Below are positions 54,583 to 64,000 of a stretch of 64,000 bases of DNA, one piece after another; within the stretch, counting starts at the first letter, position 1; every line of letters begins with the position of its first letter. Source of the DNA: Trinickia caryophylli (lineage in GTDB: Bacteria > Pseudomonadota > Gammaproteobacteria > Burkholderiales > Burkholderiaceae); contig NZ_CP139970.1 of assembly GCF_034424545.1 (NCBI RefSeq), forward strand, positions 310,001 through 374,000. Reading direction: 5' to 3'. The notes under the pieces were generated by a model. It was given only the letters and a program-made list of their open reading frames with translations. It did not search any database and was not told where the DNA came from. The position numbers and the translations under genes are program-made.

Positions 54583-54963
54583 TCAGGCCGTGCAGAAGCC
54601 GGGGACGGCGACCTTTTGGAACAGGTGCGGTCTGGCTTCGACCGATGACGGATATGCTGGAAGTTTCGCGAGGAACGCGGGATCAGTGAAGGCGGCGCGG
54701 ACCGCCTCGGTGGATTCCCACACCACATAGTTCAGGTACGTCGGGCTATCGCCGATCGCTCGATGCAGTTGCATGGAAATGAAGCCCGGCTGCTTCGTTA
54801 TGACCTCGGCAGCCGCCTTGAAAGCGTCCAGGAAACCCTCTTCGTCGGCGGGATCGACGACCGTGAAGAGATTGATGAGCACGAGAGGCGCGGCCGCGAT
54901 ACCGAGTTGGCGGTCAAACGGAAATTTCTCGTCGAGAGGTATGAATGGTTTTGCCGCGGTCAT
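54583..54963 (-). CDS. Antibiotic biosynthesis monooxygenase (ABM)-domain protein
   Basis: A 126-residue dimeric alpha-beta-barrel protein. The ABM pattern is VLINLFTVVDPADEEGFLDAFKAAAEVITKQPGFISMQLHRAIGDSPTYLNYVVWESTEAVRAAF. Such proteins act as cofactorless oxygenases on quinol-like compounds or as heme- or stress-linked proteins; the substrate here is unknown. ATG 54963 has a strong AGGAG; the longer frame to 55071 lies over the neighbouring gene's end. It lies 56 bp downstream of the flavoprotein gene and is probably in its operon. Confidence 0.87.
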   Translation of the reverse strand: MTAAKPFIPLDEKFPFDRQLGIAAAPLVLINLFTVVDPADEEGFLDAFKAAAEVITKQPGFISMQLHRAIGDSPTYLNYVVWESTEAVRAAFTDPAFLAKLPAYPSSVEARPHLFQKVAVPGFCTA

Positions 54964-55019
54964 GGTGGCGCTCCTATCTATCGTGAAATTGAAAATGGCG
55001 TGATCGATGCTGCTTGCAC

Positions 55020-55913
55020 TCAAGTGAGCATCGACTGCTGAGCGAAGATACCCGCCATCGCGCCTTGCCATGTAGCCGTGGTGACCGAGGGGATGCCGGG
55101 GTTGGCAAGGTCACCGGCGGCGTAGATGCCTGGCATGCTGGTTTCGCGGCGCTCGTCGGTCTTGAGGGCGATGCCGGTCGGTGTATTGACCGTGGCAAGG
55201 CCCAGTGCGTCATGAAGGCTTGCGGACGGCTTATTGCGCGGATGGGCGAACAGGATGTCGACTGCGACATCGGGGCCGGTATCGATCTTGATGATGGCAC
55301 CATGGCTCCCCTGACGTGCGATTTCGGTGATCCGGCCATCAACGAGAGGTACCTGGCGGCCCGCCAGATCGGCCCGTATGTCGGGGGTGATGTCGTGACC
55401 ATTGCCGAAGACAGTCAACCTGTCGGTCCAATCGTGAAACAGCCTGACCTGATTCATCGACTGCGGGCCAGACCAGACGAGACCCCAATGCTGGTCAGCA
55501 ACTTCGAAGCCGTCGCAATAGGGGCATGGGATGACGGATGTGCCCCAGTTCTCGGCAAAACCCGGAACATCAGGCATTTGGTCAACAACGCCATAGCTCA
55601 GGATCAGGCGGCGCGCGCTAAGGGTTTCACCATCGCCAGTGAGGACGGAGAAATTGTCGATGGCACCGGAGATGCTGTCGGCGCGGGCATTGACCATCCT
55701 GATAGCAGGGTAGCGCGCGAGTTGCTGCCGCGCCGCGGCCAGGATGTCAGACGGTGGCTTGTCATCATGGCCGAGCACGCCGTGCGAGCGGCCAGCGAAG
55801 CGGTTGCGCTGAAGGCCGGTGTCGAGAACGATGACTTTGCGGCGGGCACGGCCAAGCTGCAGAGCGGCGGCGAGGCCGGCAAAGCTGCCTCCGATGATGA
55901 TGACGTCATTCAT
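55020..55913 (-). CDS. Thioredoxin-reductase-like NAD(P)/FAD oxidoreductase
   Basis: A 297-residue flavoprotein. The FAD fold is VIIIGGSFAGLAAALQLGRARR (residues 4-25); the redox-active disulfide is C130-P-Y-C133 in VIPCPYCDGFEVAD; the C-terminal FAD block is MPGIYAAGDLANPGIPSVTTATWQGAMAG. It lacks the typical NADPH GxGxxA consensus, having VFGNGHDI instead, as in many low-molecular-weight TrxR-like proteins of unclear partner. It diverges from a TetR gene, with a palindrome covering both promoters, so it is probably TetR-repressed with the monooxygenase gene. Confidence 0.88.
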   Translation of the reverse strand: MNDVIIIGGSFAGLAAALQLGRARRKVIVLDTGLQRNRFAGRSHGVLGHDDKPPSDILAAARQQLARYPAIRMVNARADSISGAIDNFSVLTGDGETLSARRLILSYGVVDQMPDVPGFAENWGTSVIPCPYCDGFEVADQHWGLVWSGPQSMNQVRLFHDWTDRLTVFGNGHDITPDIRADLAGRQVPLVDGRITEIARQGSHGAIIKIDTGPDVAVDILFAHPRNKPSASLHDALGLATVNTPTGIALKTDERRETSMPGIYAAGDLANPGIPSVTTATWQGAMAGIFAQQSMLT

Positions 55914-55988
55914 AGTAATGGGCTCCGTGTTGTGGATGGAGGGAGATGGGCTAGCCCTAGCGCACTTGCATATTTATAAAACTGTCTG

Positions 55989-56014
55989 GTATCCTAATTA
56001 AAGAATTAGGATAC
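55989..56014. promoter_or_regulatory. Perfect palindromic TetR operator
   Basis: GTATCCTAATT and AATTAGGATAC are perfect complements around a four-base AAAG spacer. The site covers TATCCT, a possible -10 for tetR. On the minus strand TTGACA (56015-56020) at its edge is a consensus -35 for the flavoprotein gene. Binding here would shut both divergent genes. Confidence 0.75.
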
Positions 56015-56033
56015 TGTCAAGGACTATATTTTC

Positions 56034-56681
56034 GTGACCAAAAAGAACAGCCAGACCCGGCGGGGCCGGCCCGTCAACGAGGCGCTTGGCCAGACAATCG
56101 TCGACGCTGCGTCCGAACTCTTTGTGGAATTGGGTTTTCAAGCGACGACATTGGACAAGGTCGCCCAGCGAGCGAAGATATCCAAGCTCAGCATCTACAG
56201 GCACTTCGAGAACAAGGAGGCGCTGTTCGGCGCGGCCATGGCGGCCGGCTGCCAACAGTTGTTTGCACCACAGGCCCTTCTTGAAGGCGTCGACGGTTCG
56301 GTCGAAGATCAGCTCATGGCTGTGGGATCATCACTGCTTCGTACGCTGTTGAGATCAGACGTCCGCAGCCTCGAAGCCATGGTCATGGCCGACAAGACGA
56401 GTCAGAAGTCGTTAAGCAAGCTCCATTACGAAGCCGGCCCCGCCCATGTCATCGCCCAAATCGAGGCCCTGTTGCGTCAGTTGCACGCGAAGGCGCTTCT
56501 GAACGTGCCCGATCCTCTCCGGTCCGCCCGCTTGTTTGCCGCGCTTTTCAAAGGCTCCGATCTTCTGATGATCGCGCGCTTCGATGAGGCCAAAGCAGAA
56601 GACGACAACGAAATCGAATCCTATTGCCGGTCGGCCGTCGCCATGTTCATCGCCGCGCACAGTGGCACCTCACCACATTAG
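56034..56681 (+). CDS. TetR/AcrR-family transcriptional regulator
   Basis: A 215-residue TetR protein. The HTH reads TIVDAASELFVELGFQATTLDKVAQRAKISKLSIYRHFENKEALFGAAM; the C-terminal TetR_C-like ligand domain follows. The start is GTG at 56034, giving MTKKNSQTRRGRPVNEAL. It is divergent from the flavoprotein gene across a 120-bp spacer holding a perfect 11-4-11 palindrome, so it almost certainly represses that unit and itself. Ligand unknown. Confidence 0.9.
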   Translation: MTKKNSQTRRGRPVNEALGQTIVDAASELFVELGFQATTLDKVAQRAKISKLSIYRHFENKEALFGAAMAAGCQQLFAPQALLEGVDGSVEDQLMAVGSSLLRTLLRSDVRSLEAMVMADKTSQKSLSKLHYEAGPAHVIAQIEALLRQLHAKALLNVPDPLRSARLFAALFKGSDLLMIARFDEAKAEDDNEIESYCRSAVAMFIAAHSGTSPH

Positions 56682-56788
56682 CCGTGTGCGTCCAAAAACT
56701 TACGTTGGTGCCTATGTGGCGAGATTGTCCCTTCTGCACGTTCATCACCGTGGCCGTTGCCGCACACGTCAATTCACGGTCGTGCCCA

Positions 56789-57229
56789 TCAGACCCTGCT
56801 CCGGACAACAAGCAGCTTCCGAAGGGCAGACGCTGAGTCCAACCAGCAATAGAACTGCGGCGGATGAAACTTAGGGAGTACTTTTCTCAGGTCTACGAGT
56901 GAAACCGGTCGTTCGATCGATTTCGGGTCTCGCACTCCCATCGCAAAGGCTTCTGTAACTCCATTGAAGTAGCTCATGAACTCTGAGCGAACCAAGCCTG
57001 ATATGTCGCCACAATGCTTCCAGAGCGCGGCCGGCCCATCGGTCATGCACTGCCCCACAACAGCACAACCAACCACAGCCGCCACGGGACTTTTAACATA
57101 TAGCCAAACGATGTCCCCTTCGCTGACATGCATCCGCCGACGTCTCAGTTCAACGCGTTTTTTCCCAGCAAGAATGTTTTCTGCGTGACGGCTTTCGAGC
57201 GATATGAGCAGATGCCCCCTTCCCCTCAT
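56789..57229 (-). CDS. ASCH-domain protein
   Basis: A 146-residue protein of the ASCH (PUA-like) fold, linked to RNA binding or nucleoside chemistry. The signature is HLLISLESRHAENILAGKKRVELRRRRMHVSEGDIVWLYVKSPVAAVVGCAVVG, where the GKKxxExR run and GDIVWLYVKSP strand are typical. FYCWL lies near the end. Its ATG overlaps the upstream gene's TGA (ATGA), with GAGGAA before it, so it is translationally coupled to the large GNAT-PIN gene. Together they look like a two-component accessory system beside the integrase. Function not known. Confidence 0.82.
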   Translation of the reverse strand: MRGRGHLLISLESRHAENILAGKKRVELRRRRMHVSEGDIVWLYVKSPVAAVVGCAVVGQCMTDGPAALWKHCGDISGLVRSEFMSYFNGVTEAFAMGVRDPKSIERPVSLVDLRKVLPKFHPPQFYCWLDSASALRKLLVVRSRV

Positions 57230-59391
57230 TGCGTTCCTCTGCTCAAAATATTGAGCAACTGCTCCGATGTGAGTCGACGGCTCGTTTGTAGCTGATGGGC
57301 ATCTCCACACCCTAGTTCTCTCAGATATGTAAGCGGAACGGGATGAGGCAGTCGCTGTAGATTGTCGAACGCAGTCACTGTCTTGACCTTTGCCCTTCCT
57401 ATGCTCTCCAATCGATCTTTGTCCAAGACGGAAGGTATCAAGTCAGCTGCGGCGAGTGCCTCCTCGCTACGCCGATAGGAGCGAAGCACTCTCGCTATTG
57501 CAATCACCGCACCCGCGCCGTGGGCCTTGCCTGATTCGTAAAACAAAACCAGGTCACCACGCGTAAACACCCTCAGCGTTGCGGGCCCGCTGAGATAGTG
57601 GCGCTGGCTCAGCAACTGAGCCCTCGCCTGCGGTAACAGTGATGCCTGCGGAGACTGCATGAGCAGGTGTTCAGAAAATTTACGCTGCAGCGGGACCAGC
57701 ACGGCGCCGCGTCCGGGCAGACATAGTAAAGCAGGTGCCAGATGCGTTTCAAGCGTGAAAAGTGAAATGTATGCCCGCTCACCGTCCGGCCTTGCAATGG
57801 GGATCTGCTGGTCCACGTGGCGGAACGCTGGGGCGTCGACCGGCAAGCCAATGCCACTCGCCGCCGATAACGACTGGGAGGTTGACGACCAGTTCGTTGC
57901 GGTGACGAGCCGCGTCACGACAACCTTCTGCAGTTCGTTTCCGCCTGCAGATGACCGCGTAAAACCGAGGGAAGCCGCAACCTCTCGAACCAAAGCCTGG
58001 CGTCGTGGGCAAAACAGTCGTATCCGCGCGAATTCCGACCTCGACGCCAGTCCCGTCAAGTGGTTGAGCATCAGCCTGCATGCGTCCTTCGCAGCAACTT
58101 TTGTTTCCAGAACAGCGACATGGGCATTGATGGGTCCGTCGTTGATAACTTGCGACCATGTGACATAGCCGACAAGACCCTGCTCATCTCTGACAAGTAA
58201 GCGCAGGCTCGTGCTACCGTCGCCTCCGACCGCTGCCCAATGCGTCGTTTGGTCTGCCGTTCCAACTTCAAGTCCAGTCAGCAGTTCCCTTATATCCGGC
58301 TCATCGTGCTTCGTGACCAAGCCAAGGGTCAAGACATGCTCTTCCGTTGATGTCCCAAAAAACTCAAGCGCCTGGTGATCAGACTGGCTGGCTTCAAACG
58401 CCGCAGGTGAGACGACCTCGATTCCATAGCGACGCCGGAGTTCTCGCGCGCAGCCAAGCACGCGAGCATCGCTTGTTACCAGTCCAGGTAGGCGATGATG
58501 GATCGCTGTGGCCAGGTGCCTGATATCTGAGACATCGTTGGCACTCAGGCTGCCGTCACGATCGCGTTCGGGGAAGACCAACTTGGCCAGTTCGGGGGAG
58601 AGCCGGTGCCAGTCTTCATCCGTAGCCATGGGAAAGCTGGGCAATGCTCTCGCCAACGCTTGCATCGGGTCGGTCTTGCCCTTGTCAGCCGTCCTCTTCA
58701 ACTCGACTTCGATTTCTTCGCTAATTGCCAGTGAGCATGTCTGGCTTCGCTCCGCTCGAAATACCGCGATAGCCTGTTCGTGACGGGCCCGGCGGGGGCC
58801 GAGGTCGAATAGAACATTCAAGTCCAGGAGATACAATGGCTTTTCATGGTCACGCTGGAAGTCAAGCCCCAGCGGGTCCGCGGCGGTGATTCCGCTGGAC
58901 TGAAACAGCTGGGGTGTTGCTAGTTCGTGAGCCCGCACCACGATGGTTCGCTGCCGGCGCGCACCACCTTGAGCAAGCTGTTGTGTATAGAATCCCTGCT
59001 GCTCCCAGAAACGGTTTGCAGTCTCAAGATCCTCGGCAACGCGCGCATTGATGGAGATGAATTGGAGCGTGGTAAGTTGGTCCTTCAAGGCATCGACCAA
59101 CAATTTGCCCAACTTGAGCCTACGAAACGGCTCTGCGACAAAGATCTGGCGAACTTTCGCTTTGGGAAAGCGGACATCGAAAAGCAGATGACCACCGTAG
59201 ACCTCCGCGTTGCTGTCTCTGACTAGCGCAACAAAGATCAAGTCCTTTCGCGCATAGTCCTCGAAAACGCGTGCAGCGAAGAATCCGAGCGCGTCCTTGG
59301 CGCTGTCAGCTGCGTTTACCACGTCTTGAAGATACGGACGGACGTCCTCAAAGGTGTTCAATATCCTGGTAGCCACCTTGGCGATCCTCAT
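57226..59391 (-). CDS. Multidomain GNAT-PIN-GNAT-PUA-like protein
   Basis: A 721-residue soluble protein. Residues ~15-155 are a GNAT acetyltransferase (motif A: VRQIFVAEPFRRLKLGKLLVDAL). Residues ~185-335 read as a PIN nuclease, with acidic residues in LLDLNVLFDL (D190), SEEIEVEL (E225/E226), ANDVSDIRHLATA (D286/D289) and VTSDARVL (D308). Residues ~350-500 resemble a second, degenerate GNAT. The C-terminal ~600-690 block (LRVFTRGDLVLFYESGKAHGAGAVIAIARVL) looks like a PUA/EVE/ASCH-type RNA-binding fold. The combination suggests a toxin- or defence-like RNA-targeting protein, but no family is known to me with a tested function. It is coupled to the ASCH gene and next to the integrase. Confidence 0.75.
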   Translation of the reverse strand: MRIAKVATRILNTFEDVRPYLQDVVNAADSAKDALGFFAARVFEDYARKDLIFVALVRDSNAEVYGGHLLFDVRFPKAKVRQIFVAEPFRRLKLGKLLVDALKDQLTTLQFISINARVAEDLETANRFWEQQGFYTQQLAQGGARRQRTIVVRAHELATPQLFQSSGITAADPLGLDFQRDHEKPLYLLDLNVLFDLGPRRARHEQAIAVFRAERSQTCSLAISEEIEVELKRTADKGKTDPMQALARALPSFPMATDEDWHRLSPELAKLVFPERDRDGSLSANDVSDIRHLATAIHHRLPGLVTSDARVLGCARELRRRYGIEVVSPAAFEASQSDHQALEFFGTSTEEHVLTLGLVTKHDEPDIRELLTGLEVGTADQTTHWAAVGGDGSTSLRLLVRDEQGLVGYVTWSQVINDGPINAHVAVLETKVAAKDACRLMLNHLTGLASRSEFARIRLFCPRRQALVREVAASLGFTRSSAGGNELQKVVVTRLVTATNWSSTSQSLSAASGIGLPVDAPAFRHVDQQIPIARPDGERAYISLFTLETHLAPALLCLPGRGAVLVPLQRKFSEHLLMQSPQASLLPQARAQLLSQRHYLSGPATLRVFTRGDLVLFYESGKAHGAGAVIAIARVLRSYRRSEEALAAADLIPSVLDKDRLESIGRAKVKTVTAFDNLQRLPHPVPLTYLRELGCGDAHQLQTSRRLTSEQLLNILSRGTQ

Positions 59392-59953
59392 TGTTCTTTT
59401 CCCCGCTTCTTCTGATCGTTATCCCAACTACATTCGTACTTTCAACATTGCCGCCTCACTGTCACCTCAGTGATTTTCGCCACAATATCGAAAGCTTGCC
59501 ATCTGACTTTCGCGGAATAGCAGTTTGCCGCCGTACAGTGTAAAACTGTTGGGCATCAGCGAATAGCCTCGCCGCTTATTGTCGCCACCAACGCTGCGCG
59601 GCAACGGGGTCGCGTCATCGGAGCGGCCACTGGACCGAGCACAGCCGACGTATTCATACTGTCGGGTAGCGAGGCGAAGGACGTCTTGACCGACGGGAAC
59701 TGCGGGACTGCACACGGACTTTGTGTAGCGGAGGATGATGCCCGGGCACGCGTTGCCGAGCGGCTCTCAGGTGGGCCGCTCCCCGTACCAGCCGAGGAAA
59801 CGGTCTTTCGCACGGGTGGCCGCGTTGTATTGCAGTCGACGTTTTTGATCGACGCTACCCCAACCGTCGCCGGCCAAAGCACAATGACGTTGTCCAACTT
59901 GCTGTTCTTGGCACCATAAACTTTCATCCCCTTCGGGTCGCCTTCGCCGCCAC
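59392..59953. other. 562-bp spacer between the GNAT-PIN gene and the integrase gene
   Basis: The first 60 bp carry the GNAT-PIN promoter. From about 59520 a plus-strand frame stays open to the stop at 59919, reading IASPLIVATNAARQRG and ending TMTLSNLLFLAP, with a Met only at 59686. It has no ribosome site and no family I recognise. A minus-strand frame at 59556-59927 is Ser/Ala/Thr-rich and looks spurious. I annotate no gene; the open frame may be a fragment. Confidence 0.4.
59418..59445 (-). promoter_or_regulatory. Promoter of the GNAT-PIN/ASCH operon
   Basis: On the minus strand TTGAAA (plus-strand 59440-59445) and GATAAC (59418-59423) are spaced by 16 bp, near sigma-70 consensus, about 27 bp before the start codon at 59391. 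The ribosome site GGGGAAAA follows. Confidence 0.5.
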
Positions 59954-61288
59954 TTAGTGCTCGACGTCGACAGGCAAACTCTCGCTCGATCGCAAGCGCG
60001 GACCAACTTCGACAGGTCTTCGTTGAGTCGTGGTATCCGTCTCAGGATCCGTTTCGATCCACCCCTCAAGCATATCGGCCCATGCCTGCAGCATTGACCG
60101 CCTCTGCTCGGCATATTCAGCCTTGTTGTAGACGGCGCGTACCCCGCGCTGCTCGTGGGCCAGGCACTTTTCTATCCAGTCGCTGTTGAACCCCGCTTCA
60201 TGCAATTGCGTACTGGCGGTTCGACGCAGGTCATGCACCGAGAAAGATTCGAAGTCCTCCTGCCCGCTCTCGCGAACGATCTTGACGGCGGCGTCGATCA
60301 CGCGATTCAGGGTGGCGGCACTGATCGGCAGCTCCGTTTCGTAACGACCGGGATGCAGGTAGGAACTTGCGCCGAAGCACGTCTTGAAAGCGACCAGGAT
60401 ATCCAGGGCCCGCTGGCTCAGATACACGTTGTGTGGACGCCCGGCCTTCATCCGGTCTTTCGGAATTGTCCAGAGTGCTGCATTGAAGTCGACCTCTTCC
60501 CACGTCGCGAGGATAAATTCCGACTTGCGCACCATTGTGAGCAGCAGGAATCTGACGGCCAGACGGAGCGTTGGCAAGGTAGGTGTCCTTTCCAGCGCCT
60601 TGAAGAAGACGTGAATTTCGGCGGGCGCCAGCGCCCGGTCGCGAGGCTTGAACCGTGCGATGGCCGACGGCCGGATGGCTTCTGCCGGGTTGTCTACCTT
60701 CAGCCCCCTCGCCTGCACAAAACAGTAGATTTGCAGCACGATGTCGCGCGCCTGCACGGCGGGAGCAGCGGCCCCCCGTTCCTTGATCTTTTCGCACCTG
60801 GCCATCAGGCGCGACGGCGAGATCTCTTCAAGTTTCAGGCGACCGAATTCCGTCGCGAGATTCCGGTCGTAAACAGATTTCCTCATGGCACGCGTCGACT
60901 CTGCGAGGCTGGCTTCAGCGAAGTATTTCTCGGCCCACTTGCCAAATGTCAGAGCCTCAGCCGCTTCAACACGCTTCTCGACCTTGGACCTTGACGGACT
61001 GACGCCCTGTTCGACTTCCCGGCGAGCCCGTTCGAGAAGGAGTCTCGCTTCTGCAAGGCTGAGCGACATGCCGAAGCTCAGATCCTGCATCTCCCGTACT
61101 CCCCTTGCGGGGAGCCTGGGATCATAGCGGCCAATGACCAGCGTCTCGCGCCGGCCGTTGAGGCGATAGTCAAAGCGGAAGCTGATCACGCCGGACAGCG
61201 TGACCGCGACGTACAGGCCGCGCTGGTCGGCCACCTTGTAGATCCTGCCGGCGGGCTTGAGTGCCCGCAATTCGAGATCGGTAAGCAT
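59954..61288 (-). CDS. Tyrosine-type integrase (P4-like, guaA-associated)
   Basis: A 444-residue site-specific recombinase. The N-terminal DUF4102/arm-binding domain reads MLTDLELRALKPAGRIYKVADQRGLYVAV. A core-binding domain follows near 112-200, and then the catalytic domain with R254 (TMVRKSEF), H352/R355 (VHDLRRTAS), H378 (CLAHE) and nucleophile Y387 (AVYNKAEY). All catalytic residues are present, so it should be active. It lies immediately downstream of guaA, at a known insertion hotspot for genomic islands, and its upstream DNA carries iterated ATACCGT sites. Confidence 0.95.
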   Translation of the reverse strand: MLTDLELRALKPAGRIYKVADQRGLYVAVTLSGVISFRFDYRLNGRRETLVIGRYDPRLPARGVREMQDLSFGMSLSLAEARLLLERARREVEQGVSPSRSKVEKRVEAAEALTFGKWAEKYFAEASLAESTRAMRKSVYDRNLATEFGRLKLEEISPSRLMARCEKIKERGAAAPAVQARDIVLQIYCFVQARGLKVDNPAEAIRPSAIARFKPRDRALAPAEIHVFFKALERTPTLPTLRLAVRFLLLTMVRKSEFILATWEEVDFNAALWTIPKDRMKAGRPHNVYLSQRALDILVAFKTCFGASSYLHPGRYETELPISAATLNRVIDAAVKIVRESGQEDFESFSVHDLRRTASTQLHEAGFNSDWIEKCLAHEQRGVRAVYNKAEYAEQRRSMLQAWADMLEGWIETDPETDTTTQRRPVEVGPRLRSSESLPVDVEH

Positions 61289-61305
61289 GCGATGCTCCGT
61301 GAACT

Positions 61306-61381
61306 GATACCGTTACCTGATACCGTCACGCCTCGTGACGGTATCGCGTTGGATCGTCCGCAGAGCAAAATGCTATACCGT
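61306..61381. promoter_or_regulatory. Iterated ATACCGT sites upstream of the integrase gene
   Basis: GATACCGT occurs at 61306-61313 and 61319-61326 in direct orientation and inverted at 61338-61345; ATACCGT recurs at 61375-61381. The middle pair forms a perfect 11-bp inverted repeat (GATACCGTCAC and GTGACGGTATC, five-base loop). They may be integrase or excisionase arm sites or an autoregulatory operator. Confidence 0.55.
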
Positions 61382-61498
61382 CGGTAGTGCCCAGCTGTTA
61401 TCGGTCCCCATTAGACCACGTTAGGCAATAAACCCTTGATTCTGTGGGGAAAAGCGGGAGGATTTCGATGTCTGCAGACTGCCGCAGAGCAGTCTGAA

Positions 61499-63082
<1,584 letters not shown>

Positions 63083-63277
63083 GGCAGGGGCACGAAACTC
63101 AAATGGTACGAATGGAAAACGAATGCGACGCACCGGCATGACCGGCGCCGCACGAAAACGTCGATAAATAAATTGCGCCGCGACGCCGGATACCGCGCAC
63201 TTCCGGCACGCTGGCGCAATGGGCCGCCCCCGGCGCGCGCCGCACAGGCAACGCGCGGCGGCGGGGGCATCGGCACG
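63083..63277. promoter_or_regulatory. guaB-guaA intergenic region
   Basis: These 195 GC-rich bp separate guaB from guaA. They could contain an internal guaA promoter; the GGCGGCGGGGGC-type runs near 63200-63270 may form structured RNA. I see no separate gene or riboswitch signature. Confidence 0.3.

Positions 63278-64000
<723 letters not shown>

Noticed and set aside
59556..59927. Minus-strand 123-codon frame in the integrase-proximal spacer
   Set aside because: Ser/Ala/Thr/Arg-rich with no motif or ribosome site; likely spurious.

Overview
The window is high-GC DNA with densely packed genes, frequent ATGA/GTGA stop-start overlaps and a guaB-guaA / tadA-ldcA setting. This points to a Burkholderiaceae chromosome (Burkholderia, Paraburkholderia or Trinickia type). 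I cannot fix the genus from sequence alone.

Region 1 (1-11.8 kb) is a purine catabolism locus followed by housekeeping genes. A nucleoside/purine ABC-transporter ATPase (cut by the window edge) diverges from a LysR regulator. Next come 8-oxoguanine deaminase, uraH and the membrane cytochrome-c urate hydroxylase puuD. On the opposite strand lie an orphan FlhD-like regulator, a 46-residue ORF, allA, allantoicase, uraD and puuE. Together they cover every step from 8-oxoguanine/urate to glyoxylate and urea. ldcA, tadA, a DUF1992 gene and a small conserved ORF follow.

Region 2 (12.3-37 kb) mixes accessory and metabolic genes. It holds a three-gene GtrB/GtrA/GT-C-like surface-glycan cassette, a hydrolase/MerR pair, an SDR, a soluble solute-binding-like protein and an HxlR/flavodoxin pair. 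It also holds a complete bufferin-type RiPP operon: DUF2282 precursor, DUF692/MNIO enzyme, DUF2063 partner and DoxX protein, behind a sequence resembling an ECF sigma-factor promoter. Several regulator/enzyme pairs follow (GntR, GST/LysR, ALDH/AraC, two PPOX flavoproteins, GH13 amylase, epoxide-hydrolase-like protein).

Region 3 (37-45.3 kb) carries a truncated MFS transporter with two LacI-type operator-like repeats. Beside it is a group that could work as D-amino-acid or hydroxy-amino-acid catabolism: aldehyde dehydrogenase, RidA, LysR, FAD amine oxidase, bicupin and a D-threonine-aldolase/D-serine-dehydratase-type PLP enzyme. The group ends at a truncated aldehyde dehydrogenase.

Region 4 (45.3-56.7 kb) is a tripartite RND efflux system whose TetR gene is flanked by two matching GTGAC-N14-GTCAC sites. 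A methyltransferase, a decayed hydrolase, ICMT-like and monooxygenase genes, a thioredoxin-reductase-like flavoprotein and a second TetR with a perfect palindromic operator follow. Gene relics show this stretch has been rearranged.

Region 5 (56.7-61.5 kb) is the end of an integrated element. It carries an unusual two-gene operon: a 721-residue protein reading as GNAT, PIN nuclease, GNAT and PUA-like domains, translationally coupled to an ASCH-domain gene. A tyrosine integrase preceded by iterated ATACCGT sites sits against the 3' end of guaA. guaA and the start-truncated guaB close the window. guaB-guaA and DUF1992-tadA-ldcA lie on the same strand in an order compatible with an ancestral gene string, so much of 12-61 kb may be inserted DNA. 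The best candidates for little-described biology are the GNAT-PIN/ASCH operon and the bufferin operon.
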